Part shown: in pieces, positions 22,543-33,741 of the stretch | Numbering within the stretch: position 1 is the stretch's first letter | Layout: each line of letters opens with the position of its first letter | Assembly (NCBI GenBank): GCA_036172665.1 | Contig: CM069874.1 | Coordinates: 52,992,707-53,056,706, forward strand | DNA: 64,000 nt | Source of the DNA: Prosopocoilus inquinatus | Taxonomy: Eukaryota; Arthropoda; Insecta; Coleoptera; Lucanidae | Direction: 5' to 3' | Notes under the pieces: model-generated | Seen by the model: only the letters and a program-made list of their open reading frames with translations | Database searches by the model: none | Told to the model about the DNA's origin: nothing | Made by a program: the position numbers and the translations under genes

Positions 22543-23789
22543 CGTGGGCTGCTGGAAAATTTTCTGGAATCTAGTAGGTCTAGAATTGTTAGCGTTTATC
22601 AACTGTCATATTTGAAAAATCTGACGTTTTTCGCCTATAATTCTATTGACAGTTCCTATCCAAGTGAACTAGTTTTGTTTGTACAGTATTTGAGAAAAAG
22701 TAATTTTGTGTAAACATGGAAATCTCGCTTGAAAATTTTCGTGCCGTGATTTTTTACGATTTCAAATGTGGTCTAATGGCGACACAATGCCACGATCGAC
22801 TTCATTTGGCTTTTGGAAATGGAGCACCATCAAGGAGCAGTGTTTATAATTGGTTTGCCGAATTCCACCTCTCAGTCACGAATTTCGTCAAGGTCGTCCA
22901 TTAAGATCTGTGCGTGAAATGATTGAATGAGATCGACATGTGACATACCGTGAGACTCAAGCATCCTTACGCATTGACATGAAACCAATACACCAGATTT
23001 TGCAAGATCATTTGAACGTACGAAAGCTTTGCAGTCGTTGGATCCCACACAATTTAACAGAAGCGCAGAAGCAGGGTCGTGTCAAACGATGCGAAGAAAT
23101 GCTCAAGAAATTCAATGGAGGTCGTTCAAATTTAGTTTATAACATCGTTACTGGTGGATCTATTCGTACGAACCAGAAAGTAAACAACAATCTACGGTTT
23201 GGGTATTTCAAAATGAACCAAAACCAACAAAAGTTGTCCGTTCACGCAGTGTTGCGAAGCAAATGACGGCTTGTTTCTTTGGTTTAACTGGACATGTAGC
23301 AACCGTGGCTTTAGAGAATCGAAAAACCGTGAAGGTTGATTCGTATACTACAATTTGTTTGCCGGAAGTCATCGATCAAATAAGAAGAAACAATCGAAAT
23401 CGACGAATTTTTCTCCATCATGACAACGCCAGCTCTCACTCACCCCGTCAAACAGTTGATTTTTAGTCCAACAAAAATGTTGAATTAATGACTCATTGTC
23501 CATTTTCACCTGATTTATCACCTAATGATTTCTTCTTGTTCCCAAATATCAAAAATAAAATGCGTGGTGAGCGATTTTCGTCGGCTGAAGCAGCGGTTGA
23601 AACATTCCGGCCACTGGTTTCTGAGGTACCATCTTTAGAGTGGAAAACGTGCTTTAAAAATTGGTTCGAGCGTATGCAAAAGTGTATTGACGTTAAAGGC
23701 GAATACTTCAAAAAAACAATGATACCGTTTACCAAAATTTCATATGCGATTTTTCATACCGTTTCCAGAAACTTTTCCAGCAGCCCACG
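22543..23789 (+). mobile_element. Mariner element
   Basis: Ends CGTGGGCTGCTGGAAAA are inverted and flanked by TA (22541-22542 and 23790-23791). 1247 bp, full length in outline. It lies within or beside the Penelope fragment, so it is younger than that fragment. Confidence 0.9.
22716..23733 (+). pseudogene. Mariner transposase, broken
   Basis: Four frames cover the protein: HTH region (22716-22904), linker with HNLTEAQKQGRVKRCEEML (22940-23266), FLHHDNASSH (23263-23466) and CPFSPDLSPNDFFLFPNIKN (23488 on). Compared with the copy at 33742, two short deletions lie near 22870-22930. Another near 23155 removes the TGDESW block, so the first catalytic Asp of the DD34D triad is lost. A stop (TAG near 23466) follows the second Asp. 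It is non-functional. The second and third catalytic Asp remain visible. Confidence 0.85.
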
Positions 23790-23791
23790 TA

Positions 23792-26590
23792 TGGGCAGAA
23801 AGTTTACAGATTTTTGTATTTAATTTTTTGAATAGATTAAGTTCCTTCAATTGAACAATACATTTTATATTAAAATCAAGACACGTACGTACACATAGAA
23901 AAAGTTGGTCCCAATGCAACTATTTTTTAACTGTTTGTGATATTCCCTCGAGATCATCCGTGGAAAGTATTGGATTTAAGTTAGTTAATTTTTTAAGTCG
24001 AGAAAGGAGGTGAAAGAGGTAATTTCCTCTTTATTTAAGTTAAAAAGTTAAATTAACTACTTACACAAGAGTGTTTAACAAATTTCGGTAAACACTTACC
24101 ACATTACCACATTACGCATAATTAATAATTATTAATGTTAATGCGTGGAATTCTTCATTTCGTTGGAGTAAAATAATCGCATCTTAATTTTAACTACATA
24201 TTTCCAGTGGATAAATGCTTATCCGAAAAAATGGAGAATGCATTTATTTTTAGTTAGATCTAACAAAACATCAGGTGTTAGTTTGTTATGTACATTTATT
24301 TTCTTGTTTTTAATTTTCTTGTGAAGCTATCAACCAGTAGTGAGCGGTTGAGCGTTCCTTGCAATTTTCACAGTGTCCCACACAGGCGGAATTTCGAGAA
24401 ATTTTGGTCAAAACTTAATAATTGTGTAAAACGATTGAAAACACATCAGGACATAAAAAGAAACCTTATTATTGAGATTTCAGGTTTACTTAATAAATAA
24501 CTTTTAATAAGTTTACATATTTATTACACAGGGTGGAATAAAAAGTCTGTAGTACCTTAACTAATTTCTAAAACATTTTCTTTCTGTAAAAACTTTCGGA
24601 CACGTCCATTTTGAATATAAATCTACCATATTTTCGAGTGGTTCATTTATTTATACAGTGGCGTACCGTTGGAGTAGAAATATAATTTTAATTTTTTAAT
24701 AAAAACATATATTTCTTGTTTCCAAAAGGAGATATTGTTCTACATATATTTGCATAAAAGCGTTATAGAGTCACATAAGCACTTTCTTATGTAAATGCAG
24801 CTTAAAAACAAACAGAAGTTTACAGAAAAAAATATTGAAGACGTATTTATGCACCGCATCTGTTTAGCGAAATAATAATAGGTATAATGTCGAAATGCTA
24901 TATTATGAGCTTTTTTTCAGAAATGATGTTCATTCTTTATAATCTGACATTATTAGTACCTTTAAAGCATCAAATCGTTTTCTGAAAAATGTTACAAGTA
25001 CTGCCAGGTATCTTTTAAGCTAGAAAATATCCATTATTTTTCCAAAATTAGTGCTACAAAATATTTAAATGATATTTAGAATTAGAATAATAGATAATAA
25101 TAGAATATAGAATATAGAATAATAGAATTTATATAAATAATCTGCACACATAACCTCTTACGCTTGTAACTTGAAAAGTAACATAATAGGAAAAGTTTGT
25201 TTGCGATTTCAGAATCGGATTGTATGTGGTGTGTGACTTAAAGAATGGACAATATTTTAGAGACATCCTATATTTTTGATGTAGTTGGATAAAATTTTCA
25301 ACAAACTATCGGATTTTGAGAAAAGAATTGGGGGCTGTTATTTAAAAAGAATTCGATGACGTCATTATTTGGAAAACAAATGACTGTCAAAAATTGATTT
25401 TTACAAAGAGATGTGTACCTACTTTTTAAAAACAAAATTTACCTGTCTGAGCGTTTTCTTTTTTGAATTGTCAAGAAAAAGAAATGAAGAATTAATTTTG
25501 AGATCATTTATAATTTACAGACTGATATAGTTTTACTATTAAAGCATCACCCTGTACATTAGCACGTATTAGCAACTTTAACCTTTTCCAATATTTAGTT
25601 TACACTTATACTTTTATAAACAAATGCGTAAGGCTGTCTGATTGGGATGAATCCTGAACTTTTAAGTTCGACAAAACATAACTTGTTATAAAAATATACA
25701 ATTTTGCAACTTAAATATATATGATCTTCCAAAACGACCTTATTAAAAAGACACAAAATTATTTATATCAAAAATATAGAGCTACATACCTCCAGTTTCT
25801 GAATTCATTTCAAAAATAGGAGTGAATTACAGGACAAAATCAACTTCTATCTTTTTCGTAAGAGCAATTGTATTTAGTAAATAGGAATAAACGCTTCGGC
25901 TTATTTAAACATATACTTTGTTCCGTTTTAACTGGTTCGTGATGTTCATGTGATCAAAAGCAATCATGCCATTGGTTAGAATGGGAAGTCGACATTTAGG
26001 AAAAAAAATAACGGGAATTGATTTAAGTAACATTAATTTTTTAAGTTTTTATGAAATTCCGCCTATGCGTGTCCGGTTAAAAGTTAAAAACATTTTCTGG
26101 AAACATAGTTAACTTTCCGAATCCTTGAAAGTAGCGTAAGCTGTTCAGTATAAAACGTTTTATTTTATTACAATGAATAATATTTGTTACCGGCTTGATA
26201 AGATCTAAATTATTTACCTACATTAGTGAGTTTTCTTTCGCTTTTTGAATTGCCGTTGTAGCATATAGACATAATTACGGTTTTCATTGCCTTCATCCTT
26301 GCTTCAGCGGAAGCTACACTTTATTTTATAAAATTGAGTAAATCTTGAATATTTACGATGCAGTAGCTTATTAACCACACCTGACGCGTACTCGATTTAC
26401 TACAGATAATAACTAAGTATTTTTTCCGAATATTTAATGTGAAAAACGCGTTTAGTTAGCATAAACAAGATAAACAACAAGATACAGTTCTGGTTATACG
26501 GTAATCAACTGGCTGGAAAAAGTCGGCCGCTCTGATGTAACCAAACTACAATCACCTGCAGCTGGAAATTTTCATTTCATTTTCATTTCC
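23792..26590. other. No gene recognised
   Basis: Long AT-rich stretch. Possible repeat ends are CAGGGTGGAATAAAAAG at 24532 and GCATCACCCTGTA at 25545, which could bound a 1-kb non-autonomous element, but the inverted match is short. No supportable frame is seen. Confidence 0.35.
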
Positions 26591-26597
26591 AGCTACC

Positions 26598-26630
26598 TAT
26601 AAATACGTCTCAACCGTTACGCGTGTGCAG
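26598..26630 (+). promoter_or_regulatory. Possible TATA plus initiator core promoter
   Basis: TATAAA at 26598 is followed 31 bp later by GCAGTT (A at 26629), which resembles the arthropod initiator TCAGT at the usual spacing. Just upstream, AGCTGGAAAT and ATTTCCAGCT (26560-26593) form an inverted repeat. No gene is recognised downstream, so this is a suggestion only. Confidence 0.25.
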
Positions 26631-26989
26631 TTATGTTATGTGTCTTAATGTAATTATAATCATCTAAAGAAACAGCCTCGCCGCTAATCGACTTTCATTG
26701 TTCTGTAAAGTACGTTTCTGCATTACGGGCCCTGCTATTAGATAAGAACACATGCGAATTTAATCACGAATTTATGGTCGTTGTTAAACCTAATCTTTCT
26801 AATTAGGGTCTTTGAATGGAGACTTTTCTGTTTGTATATTTAAGAGCAATTGTTTTGTTTTATTGAGATCCATTTGTAAGCGCAAATTAAATTAATTTTA
26901 TTAATTTTAATCTGAAGTACAACTGATAAGAGGGGGTAATGGTAAATAAAACGTTTGTCTTAGATTGATTGATTGATTTATTCTGCTTG

Positions 26990-27440
26990 TCGTACAAATG
27001 CGGCGGTGTTTGTATTTATGTGAATTCTAAACTTGAAAATGCATCTGTAATTGATTTTCAAAATTTATGCTCCGAAACAGAATTTGTAATACGCGCTGTA
27101 AAATCAGATATCTTGTTGTAAGTATTTATCGATCACCTTGTGGATCAGTTGATTTCTTTTGTCATCTCTGAAAAAATCTCACTTAGTTCTCTGCGGGGAT
27201 TTTAATGTAAATTTTTTTAGAACACTCGCGCGTAAAAAATGATATTGTTAATCTTTTCTTGGAATACAACATCAAACAAACGATATTTACTTCCACAAGA
27301 GTTACTGCCCATTCTGCTGCTTTAATTGACAATATTTTTACTGATGGAAGTTTTGCTCCAGAAGGCGGTCAGGTGACTAGTACACACCTATCCGGTCATT
27401 CATTTCAATTTCTTGATATTCACCTTATTTCAAAGTAAGT
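26990..27440 (+). pseudogene. LINE endonuclease fragment
   Basis: Pieces in shifting frames: CGGVCIYVNSKLENAS, then YRSPCGSVDFF, LCGDFNVNF (catalytic GDFN) and LIDNIFTDGSFA followed by THLSGHSFQ (the SDH-like end). The order matches the APE endonuclease of a CR1/Jockey LINE. At least two frameshifts. A GATT simple repeat (26961-26980) adjoins its left end. Confidence 0.65.
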
Positions 27441-27483
27441 CGGCACCATTGCTAACTTTTTTATTTTTAGAGTTAAAGAGTCG

Positions 27484-28553
27484 TTGAAATTAGCAAATTT
27501 GTATGATCTGTTCCGCACATTACAAATCTGAAAACAGAAAAACAAAACAATTGAATGTAAAGTTTTCTAGATATCTTTTGTTACATGCTTTCTTTTAATG
27601 GAACACTCTGTACACTATCATCGTAAACGAAAGATAATTGAATTCTAGTAATAAGTTCTTATGTACGCCATATTTGATAAATGTCACATAACAGAGATAC
27701 ATCAACTTAAAAATGCTTTTTTTTTAATAATTATGATTTAATTCATTGGCCAACTCTACTGATGTAAAAAATGGTATTTCAGATTATTTTGTACATACCT
27801 ACGTGTATTGTATCGTACTTTATCACTTAGCTCTATTAGCCTATGGTACAGAATAACCTAATACAGCTAGTCATGTAAGGTGGTATTATACGCATTTTAA
27901 CATGCGTATAAAATGCAACTTTACATCAGATTTATGAAATAGGGTGTTCTGAATGATTTTGTACAATTTTTTGTGTATTACATCGTATTTTATCCTAACC
28001 CAATTTTAATAGCGAGTAGTAGTAAATAACTTAGCATAGCTAGTATAACATAGTATTATACTCATTCTGTAATGGTTAAAATGATGTAAAGTTGTATTAT
28101 ACATTGTTTAAAATGTGTATAAGACAACTTTATACCATTTTAACAAGTTTAGAATGCATATGATAAAACTTTACATCGTTAGCTGTACTATGTTATGTAC
28201 TGCATTGCTACTACTTTGTTTAATAAAGTTAGGTTATGATAAAATATGATAAAATACCCATAGGGGTGTACAAAATAATCTAAAATACCATATTTTTACG
28301 TCACTAGGAGTCGTTAATGAATTAAATCAATATTATTAGAGCAAAAGAAGAGACGCTTCTTGTCAAATATGGCGTACATAGTAACTTATTATTAAAATTC
28401 AATTTTCTTTTCGTTTACGATAATAATGTATACGGTGTTCCATTAAAAGAAAATATGTAGCAAAAGATATCTCGAAAAGTTTGCAATCAATTGTTTTTCT
28501 GTTTTCATATTTGTAATGAGCGGAACTGATAAAATAAATATGCTAATTTGAAC
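27484..28553. mobile_element. Inverted-repeat element with a stem-loop-rich centre
   Basis: Left arm AAATTAGCAAATTTG...TTCCGCACATTACAAAT at 27487 faces the complementary arm ending at 28549. The similarity continues inward for 200 bp or more. The centre (about 27880-28180) repeats GTATTATACGCATTTTA-type words in both orientations. No transposase, and the target duplication was not determined. Confidence 0.6.
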
Positions 28554-28855
28554 AACTTGGTAAGACGCGCGCCGTTTTGACTCAGTTGATGCACAGTGCT
28601 TACAGTATCGGTCTCGTTGATGTTATTTTGAAAGATTATTTGGACCCCCGTTTTCTTCGAGCTTTGGCACTGTAAGGGAGTTGACCCCGTCGTTGTTGGG
28701 GCCGCTGAAATTGTTCCTGTTACAAAATGCTCGATGAATTGTATCATTAATGCCACCAACAACAAACAAGCTTTTAGTATCTCTTCACTATAACTTTTTT
28801 AGTATTATTTCTTTTGGTATTTTTTCTCCATTATTTTAAACAAGGTAAAACTATT
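28554..28855. other. No gene recognised
   Basis: Spacer between the inverted-repeat element and the Gypsy LTR. An 86-codon minus-strand frame (28505-28765) overlaps the repeat arm and has no family match. Confidence 0.35.
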
Positions 28856-29023
28856 TATTGTAGCTATTGCAAATATTTCAAAAATATTTCAAAATAGAAA
28901 TAGATCACAATGGCATATAGTTACTTGAAAAACAGTATGTATTGATAATAAATAAACGAATGAATTTTCCATACTTCCTCATCTAATTAATTAATTCAAA
29001 TCTAATCTAAAAATGCCACAACA
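28856..29023 (+). repeat. Gypsy 5' LTR
   Basis: 168 bp. It matches the 3' LTR apart from a few substitutions and a small length difference near the start, where ATATTTCAAAA is duplicated in the 5' copy. Confidence 0.85.
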
Positions 29024-29124
29024 AATTGGCGACGAGGGAAACGTAAGATATAAGAATAGTCGACGAAAATAAATTAAGTTCAAGAGCAAGAATCTAATTT
29101 CAAATCAAGTGCAAAGAACATAGC

Positions 29125-31840
29125 ATGGATCCTCAATAGTTTGCCCAATTTATGGAATTACACAAGACCATTATTAATACTCTGTTGAGTCAACAACAAA
29201 ATCAACCAAGAGAAAATTCTCAAGCAGAAGAGATAGTTCTGTCATCACCGACAGTCAACACCGCGCTATTACCTAATTTTGAAAATTTTGATTCGAAGAG
29301 AGACTGTACTGGTACGCGTCTACAGCGATGTGGAATGCAGCCGCTGGGGAATGTACGGAGGCGCCTAGAATCTTCATAACGGAAACTAAGTAGTTGAATA
29401 AAACAAAGTAGTGTTTGAATCCATCTTGTCATTACAACATACACAACAAATACGTTTGTACGTAGACTACAAAATCGGAGTGAACGAACGTCTGATTACC
29501 TCCTATTATCCAATTCGGAAAATCGAAGATATTTTGAACAGTCTACGTAATTCTCATTATTTTTGCCGTTTTGGCCTGTTTAAGGCATATTTGCCTGTTG
29601 ATGAACAGTCAAGTGAAATCCAAACAATTTCGACCCACAAAGGAACTTACAAAATGAACCGTTTATCTTTTGGTATCAAAACAGTACAATTCGAATTTAA
29701 TCGAATTATAAACAGAATTTTATTTCGATGACATTATTATTCGTGGCATTACAAAAGAAGAGTGCAAATTAAATCTAATTGCATGCCTCGATCAATTAAG
29801 AAAATTCGACTTACACCTTAATCGTCGCAAGTGTTCATTTTTTCAAAAACGAATCGAGTTTTTGGGTCACGTTCTTGAGTCTAACAAAATCTTGAAATCT
29901 CCTGAGAAAATTTCTGCGATGATCAACATGCCAAGACCGAAATCAGTTGCTGAGTTGCGAAAATTTTTGGGTATGGTCATGTATTATGCTCGTTTAATTT
30001 CAAATTCTTCAACAATTACCGCACCACTGAGACAGCTGCTCAAGAAAGATTAAAAGTTCAAGTGGACAGCTCAGTGCGAAGCAGCCTTTATTCGAATGAA
30101 ACAAGAAATTACCAGTGACCAAGTCCTTGTTCCTTATAATCCAGAACTACCAGTTCAACTCGCATGTGATGCAAGCAAGTCAAGAAAAACCAATTGCATT
30201 TGCTTCAAGATCATTAACGCAAGCAGAGAAAAATTATTCTCAGCAAGCATTAGCAATCGTATTCTCAGTAGAACATTTCTTTCACTATTTATTTGCACGT
30301 CCATTTCAACTGGTTACAGACAATCGACCTTTGGTACGAATTTTTCACCAATATATCGTAATAAGATTCCGGAATTGACTTCTGCCCGCTTACAACGATA
30401 CGCAGCTTTCTTATCAGGATTCAACTATGAAATCGTTTTTAAGAAGGACACCGAAAATTCAAATATAGACTGTTTATCAAGAGCACACATCAGTCATCAA
30501 TCGAACACATTTACAGATAACGCAATCAACGAAGAAGTACATCAACTTTGTGAAGAATCAATTTTTAATATTTCAACACCTGAATTAACATTTTAATCAA
30601 AAATTCTTCAGGCATTACGTTCTGCCAGTGCGACGGAATCAGAATTTATCATCGATAACAACATTTTATTCAGAGGACAACGTGTAGTAATACCATCAAC
30701 TCTTCAACCTTCTACTTCACCGTACACATATCAGAACAACAAAAATGAAGCAGCTTGCTCGACGTTATGTGTATTGGAAATCCATAGATAAAGATATCGA
30801 ACGATTAGTTCGTTCCTGTACAGAGTGTGGTACCATTAGTAACAGCCCACCCAAGTCACCTTTACATCCATGGGAGGAACCTGAAAAGAACTGGCAACGC
30901 ATTCACATTGATTATGCGGGGCCATATCAAGGATATTTCTTTCTTGTCGTCGTTGATGCCAAGTCGAAGTGGGCTAAAGCAGAAACCTGTGTCTCTGCAC
31001 CTACATCCACATCAACAATCGAAGCACTTCAGAATGTTTTTGCACATAATGGGTTTCCAGATGTAATGGTCTCCGACAACGCAACAATTTTTACCGAGAT
31101 ATTTCAGAAATTTTGCAAACAAGCAGGAATTTATCAAAAATTTAGTGCTCCGGATCATCCAGCTACAAACGGATTAGCTGAGAGGAACATTCAAACTCTA
31201 AAGAAAAGATTAGCTGCTATTATTAATGAGCCCATAACAATGAAACAGAAGATTCGAGAAATTCTTTTTCGTTACCGTGCTACTCAATTGTCGAATAATA
31301 AAACACCAGCTGAGCTCTACCTAGGAAGACAAATTCGCATAAAACTTGATGCAATCAAACTAATTGAATTCAAACCTTCTGTTGTTCCAAACCATCGGGC
31401 GCGACAATTAAGGGTGGGAGAACGTGTTATGGCGCAATATTATTTCAACAACAAGGCCCAGTGGAAACTGGGAACCATCATAAAAAAGTTTGGACAATTA
31501 CATTATTTGGTAAGACTTGATGATGGATATACATTTTAACGTCACATCAACCAATTGCGTTTGATTGGAGCTAAAACGAAGAAGTGTGTCTCGGTCTCCC
31601 CTAATATGTATGAGGTAGCTGAAGAAACCGTTCAAGACAATTCGAATTTAGATTTAGGAGACTTGGTTAGAATTCCCCTGAACAATGGTACTGCAGAAGT
31701 GCAAATGCCAGATGAACATGAAACAGTAGACCTGTGCGCTGGTCTACTGTTTCTTCTGTTGCTTGTCGAACCAACAAGTCCGCCGTTCTTACAGATTACA
31801 TCGAGCACCCAAATATCTGCAAGACTACGTGGTGGGTCCT
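29125..31840 (+). pseudogene. Gypsy gag-pol remnant
   Basis: A gag start (ATG at 29125) meets a stop four codons later, then a short gag piece to about 29310. A deletion removes the rest of gag and the protease. RT motifs follow from about 29460 (YPIRKIEDILNSLRN; FYFDDIIIRG catalytic region near 29725; ECKLNLIACL). RNase H pieces are at about 30100-30500 (PIAFASRSLTQAEKNYSQQA, LVTDNRPLV, CLSRA). The integrase at 30745-31539 is the best-kept part: SCTECG of the zinc finger, HIDYAG, VSDNAT and NGLAERNIQ, so the D,D(35)E triad is present. It is followed by an in-frame TAA and a short tail. Many frameshifts; non-functional. Confidence 0.85.
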
Positions 31841-31858
31841 AAATAAGCGTGAGAGAAT

Positions 31859-32015
31859 TATTGTAGCTGTTGCAAATAATCAAAATAGAAATAGATCGCA
31901 ATGGCATATAGTTACTTGAAAAACAGTATGTATTGACAATAAATAAATGAATGAATTTTCCATACTTCCTCATCTAATTAATTAATTCAAATCTAATCAA
32001 AAAAAGGCCACAACA
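31859..32015 (+). repeat. Gypsy 3' LTR
   Basis: 157 bp, with the same ends as the 5' LTR. GAGAGAA just upstream may be the remains of the polypurine tract. Confidence 0.85.
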
Positions 32016-32020
32016 CTATT

Positions 32021-33560
32021 ACTGCATTAAAATGTATAATCGTAGTGATCCATGACAGCAACAAACTAACAAGCAGAGGTTAGTTTCCTATTTCATTTCC
32101 CTTAGACGTTCGTCCAATTTTAGGTAAGGAAAGGAACTGAGATTTAACCAGGGAGCTTATTCTCGAATCGGGGGAATAAATTCGCAAGATAACGTGACGT
32201 GAAAATGACGCAGTTCTCTTACAATTTACATAGACTTGCATAGAGTCTACGTCTTTTTATCGTCACGTTATCTTGCTTATCTGTTCCCCCGATTCCAGAA
32301 TCAGGCCCCAGATCGATGCAAAAAATCTAAGAGGGAGAACTTTAAAAAAAAGTGCATAAATAACAAAAATATTTAATTAGGAGGGGGGTTAACATTTAAA
32401 TATGTTATTTACAAAAAGCATATAAAAAACTTTCAAGAAATACGATGGTAATATAATGATTGTGATGATTGTAATGTCTAATTTTGTCATAAATTTCTTT
32501 TACATTGAAATTTTGTTGGCCGGTGGCAGTCTAAAATTAACAATCTTAAAACAAACTAACGTCTCTAATATCTAGATTAAACAAAGATTTGATTGCGCTA
32601 AGCAGGTCTAAGTGTAGGAGTCTACGTGAAAAGCTGCAAAAAATTTAGTTCAAAGCCAAGGACGCGCGAAAAGGTTTAAAACTGGAAAGAAAAATACTTA
32701 GTCAATCAATAACTTTATTAATTTTTTGTATAGTTCTTGCTCGTGAGAATTGCAGCAAGATATGACAGAAATAAAAACACTTTAGAAAACTTTTGATAAA
32801 ACAAATAATCACATTTGTGAAACGCCAAGTAAGGTAATAAATAGTTTAAACAGCGCTTTTTGACCTAACATTGCATTAGGATTGACATACTGAAGCCAGT
32901 TAACTACATCGATTTGTAACAAATTTTTTTGTAATAAATTACATTTTTAGCTCGTTTCCTAAAGTGTTTTTATTTGTTTCATATCTTTTTTCAATATTTT
33001 TATTGTTTACATTTACAATTTTGATATAAAATGAAAATACTTTGAGTGCAAATTAGTGCAGCAAACATGTGACCAACGAACAGACCACTTGTGTTCTTTG
33101 AATCTAGCTAGAAATTTCGAGGTGGGGACCACGTCACACGAAGAATGTTTGTTCTCAATTTTTCCGTTCACTCGTCGGACTGAATGACCGGTTGTGTTGT
33201 GAATCATTATTTGCCTACGTCTGGCTTCCAATGGGCGATTTTACTTGCAAAATTTACTGAGTTCGAGAGACCTACATAGCGCATGTCAAAATGCAAATGA
33301 ACCCGATATGCTATGTGCATATCTTTGAGTAAATAATCTTGACGGACCGTTAATATATTAAAGATTGTATTAGCAAAAAATAAAAATTAAGCAATAGAAG
33401 GATTTGTCCAGTTAAGAAACTGAGTGATGCATAGTTTAAACGGCGACATCCTACGGTCGCAACGATTTTATTTAAGTGATACCGTCTTATATACCATCTG
33501 TTTGACTATAAAAACTCCTTCCTAGCTGTAGCTCATTAATTTTGGCCAAACCTCCAATAA
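32021..33560. other. Spacer with one MITE; otherwise no gene
   Basis: Apart from the MITE at 32151-32309 and a single arm of the 441-570 MITE family at about 33435-33470, nothing is recognised. A 72-codon minus-strand frame (33013-33231) is GC-richer than its surroundings but matches no family that I know. Confidence 0.35.
32151..32309. mobile_element. MITE with about 50-bp inverted repeats
   Basis: GGGAGCTTATTCTCGAATCG at the left and CGATTCCAGAATCAGGCCCC at the right are inverted copies. The match continues through AAGATAACGTGACG. 159 bp, non-coding. The ends resemble the MITE at 3677. Confidence 0.65.
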
Positions 33561-33741
33561 AGTGTATACGTGGGCTGCTCGAAAATTTTCTGGAGTATAG
33601 TAGGTCTAGAATTGTTAGCGTTTATCAACTGTCATATTTGAAAAATTTGACGTTTTTCGCCTATAATCCTATTAACACTTCCTATCCAAGTGAACTAGTT
33701 TAGTTTGTACAACATTTGAGAAAAAGTAATTTTGTGTAAAC

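Larger units (their letters stand above)
28856..32015 (+). mobile_element. Gypsy-type LTR retrotransposon, short LTRs
   Basis: Two near-identical LTRs (28856-29023 and 31859-32015) begin TATTGTAGC and end CCACAACA. They are flanked by the perfect 5-bp duplication CTATT (28851-28855 and 32016-32020). The primer-binding site follows the 5' LTR (TGGCGACGAGG at 29026). At about 160 bp the LTRs are short for Gypsy. The internal 2.8 kb lacks most of gag and the protease, so the copy is deleted as well as mutated. Confidence 0.85.

Noticed and set aside
24532..25560. A 1-kb element bounded by CAGGGTG ends
   Set aside because: Only about seven bases match between the ends and no target duplication is visible.
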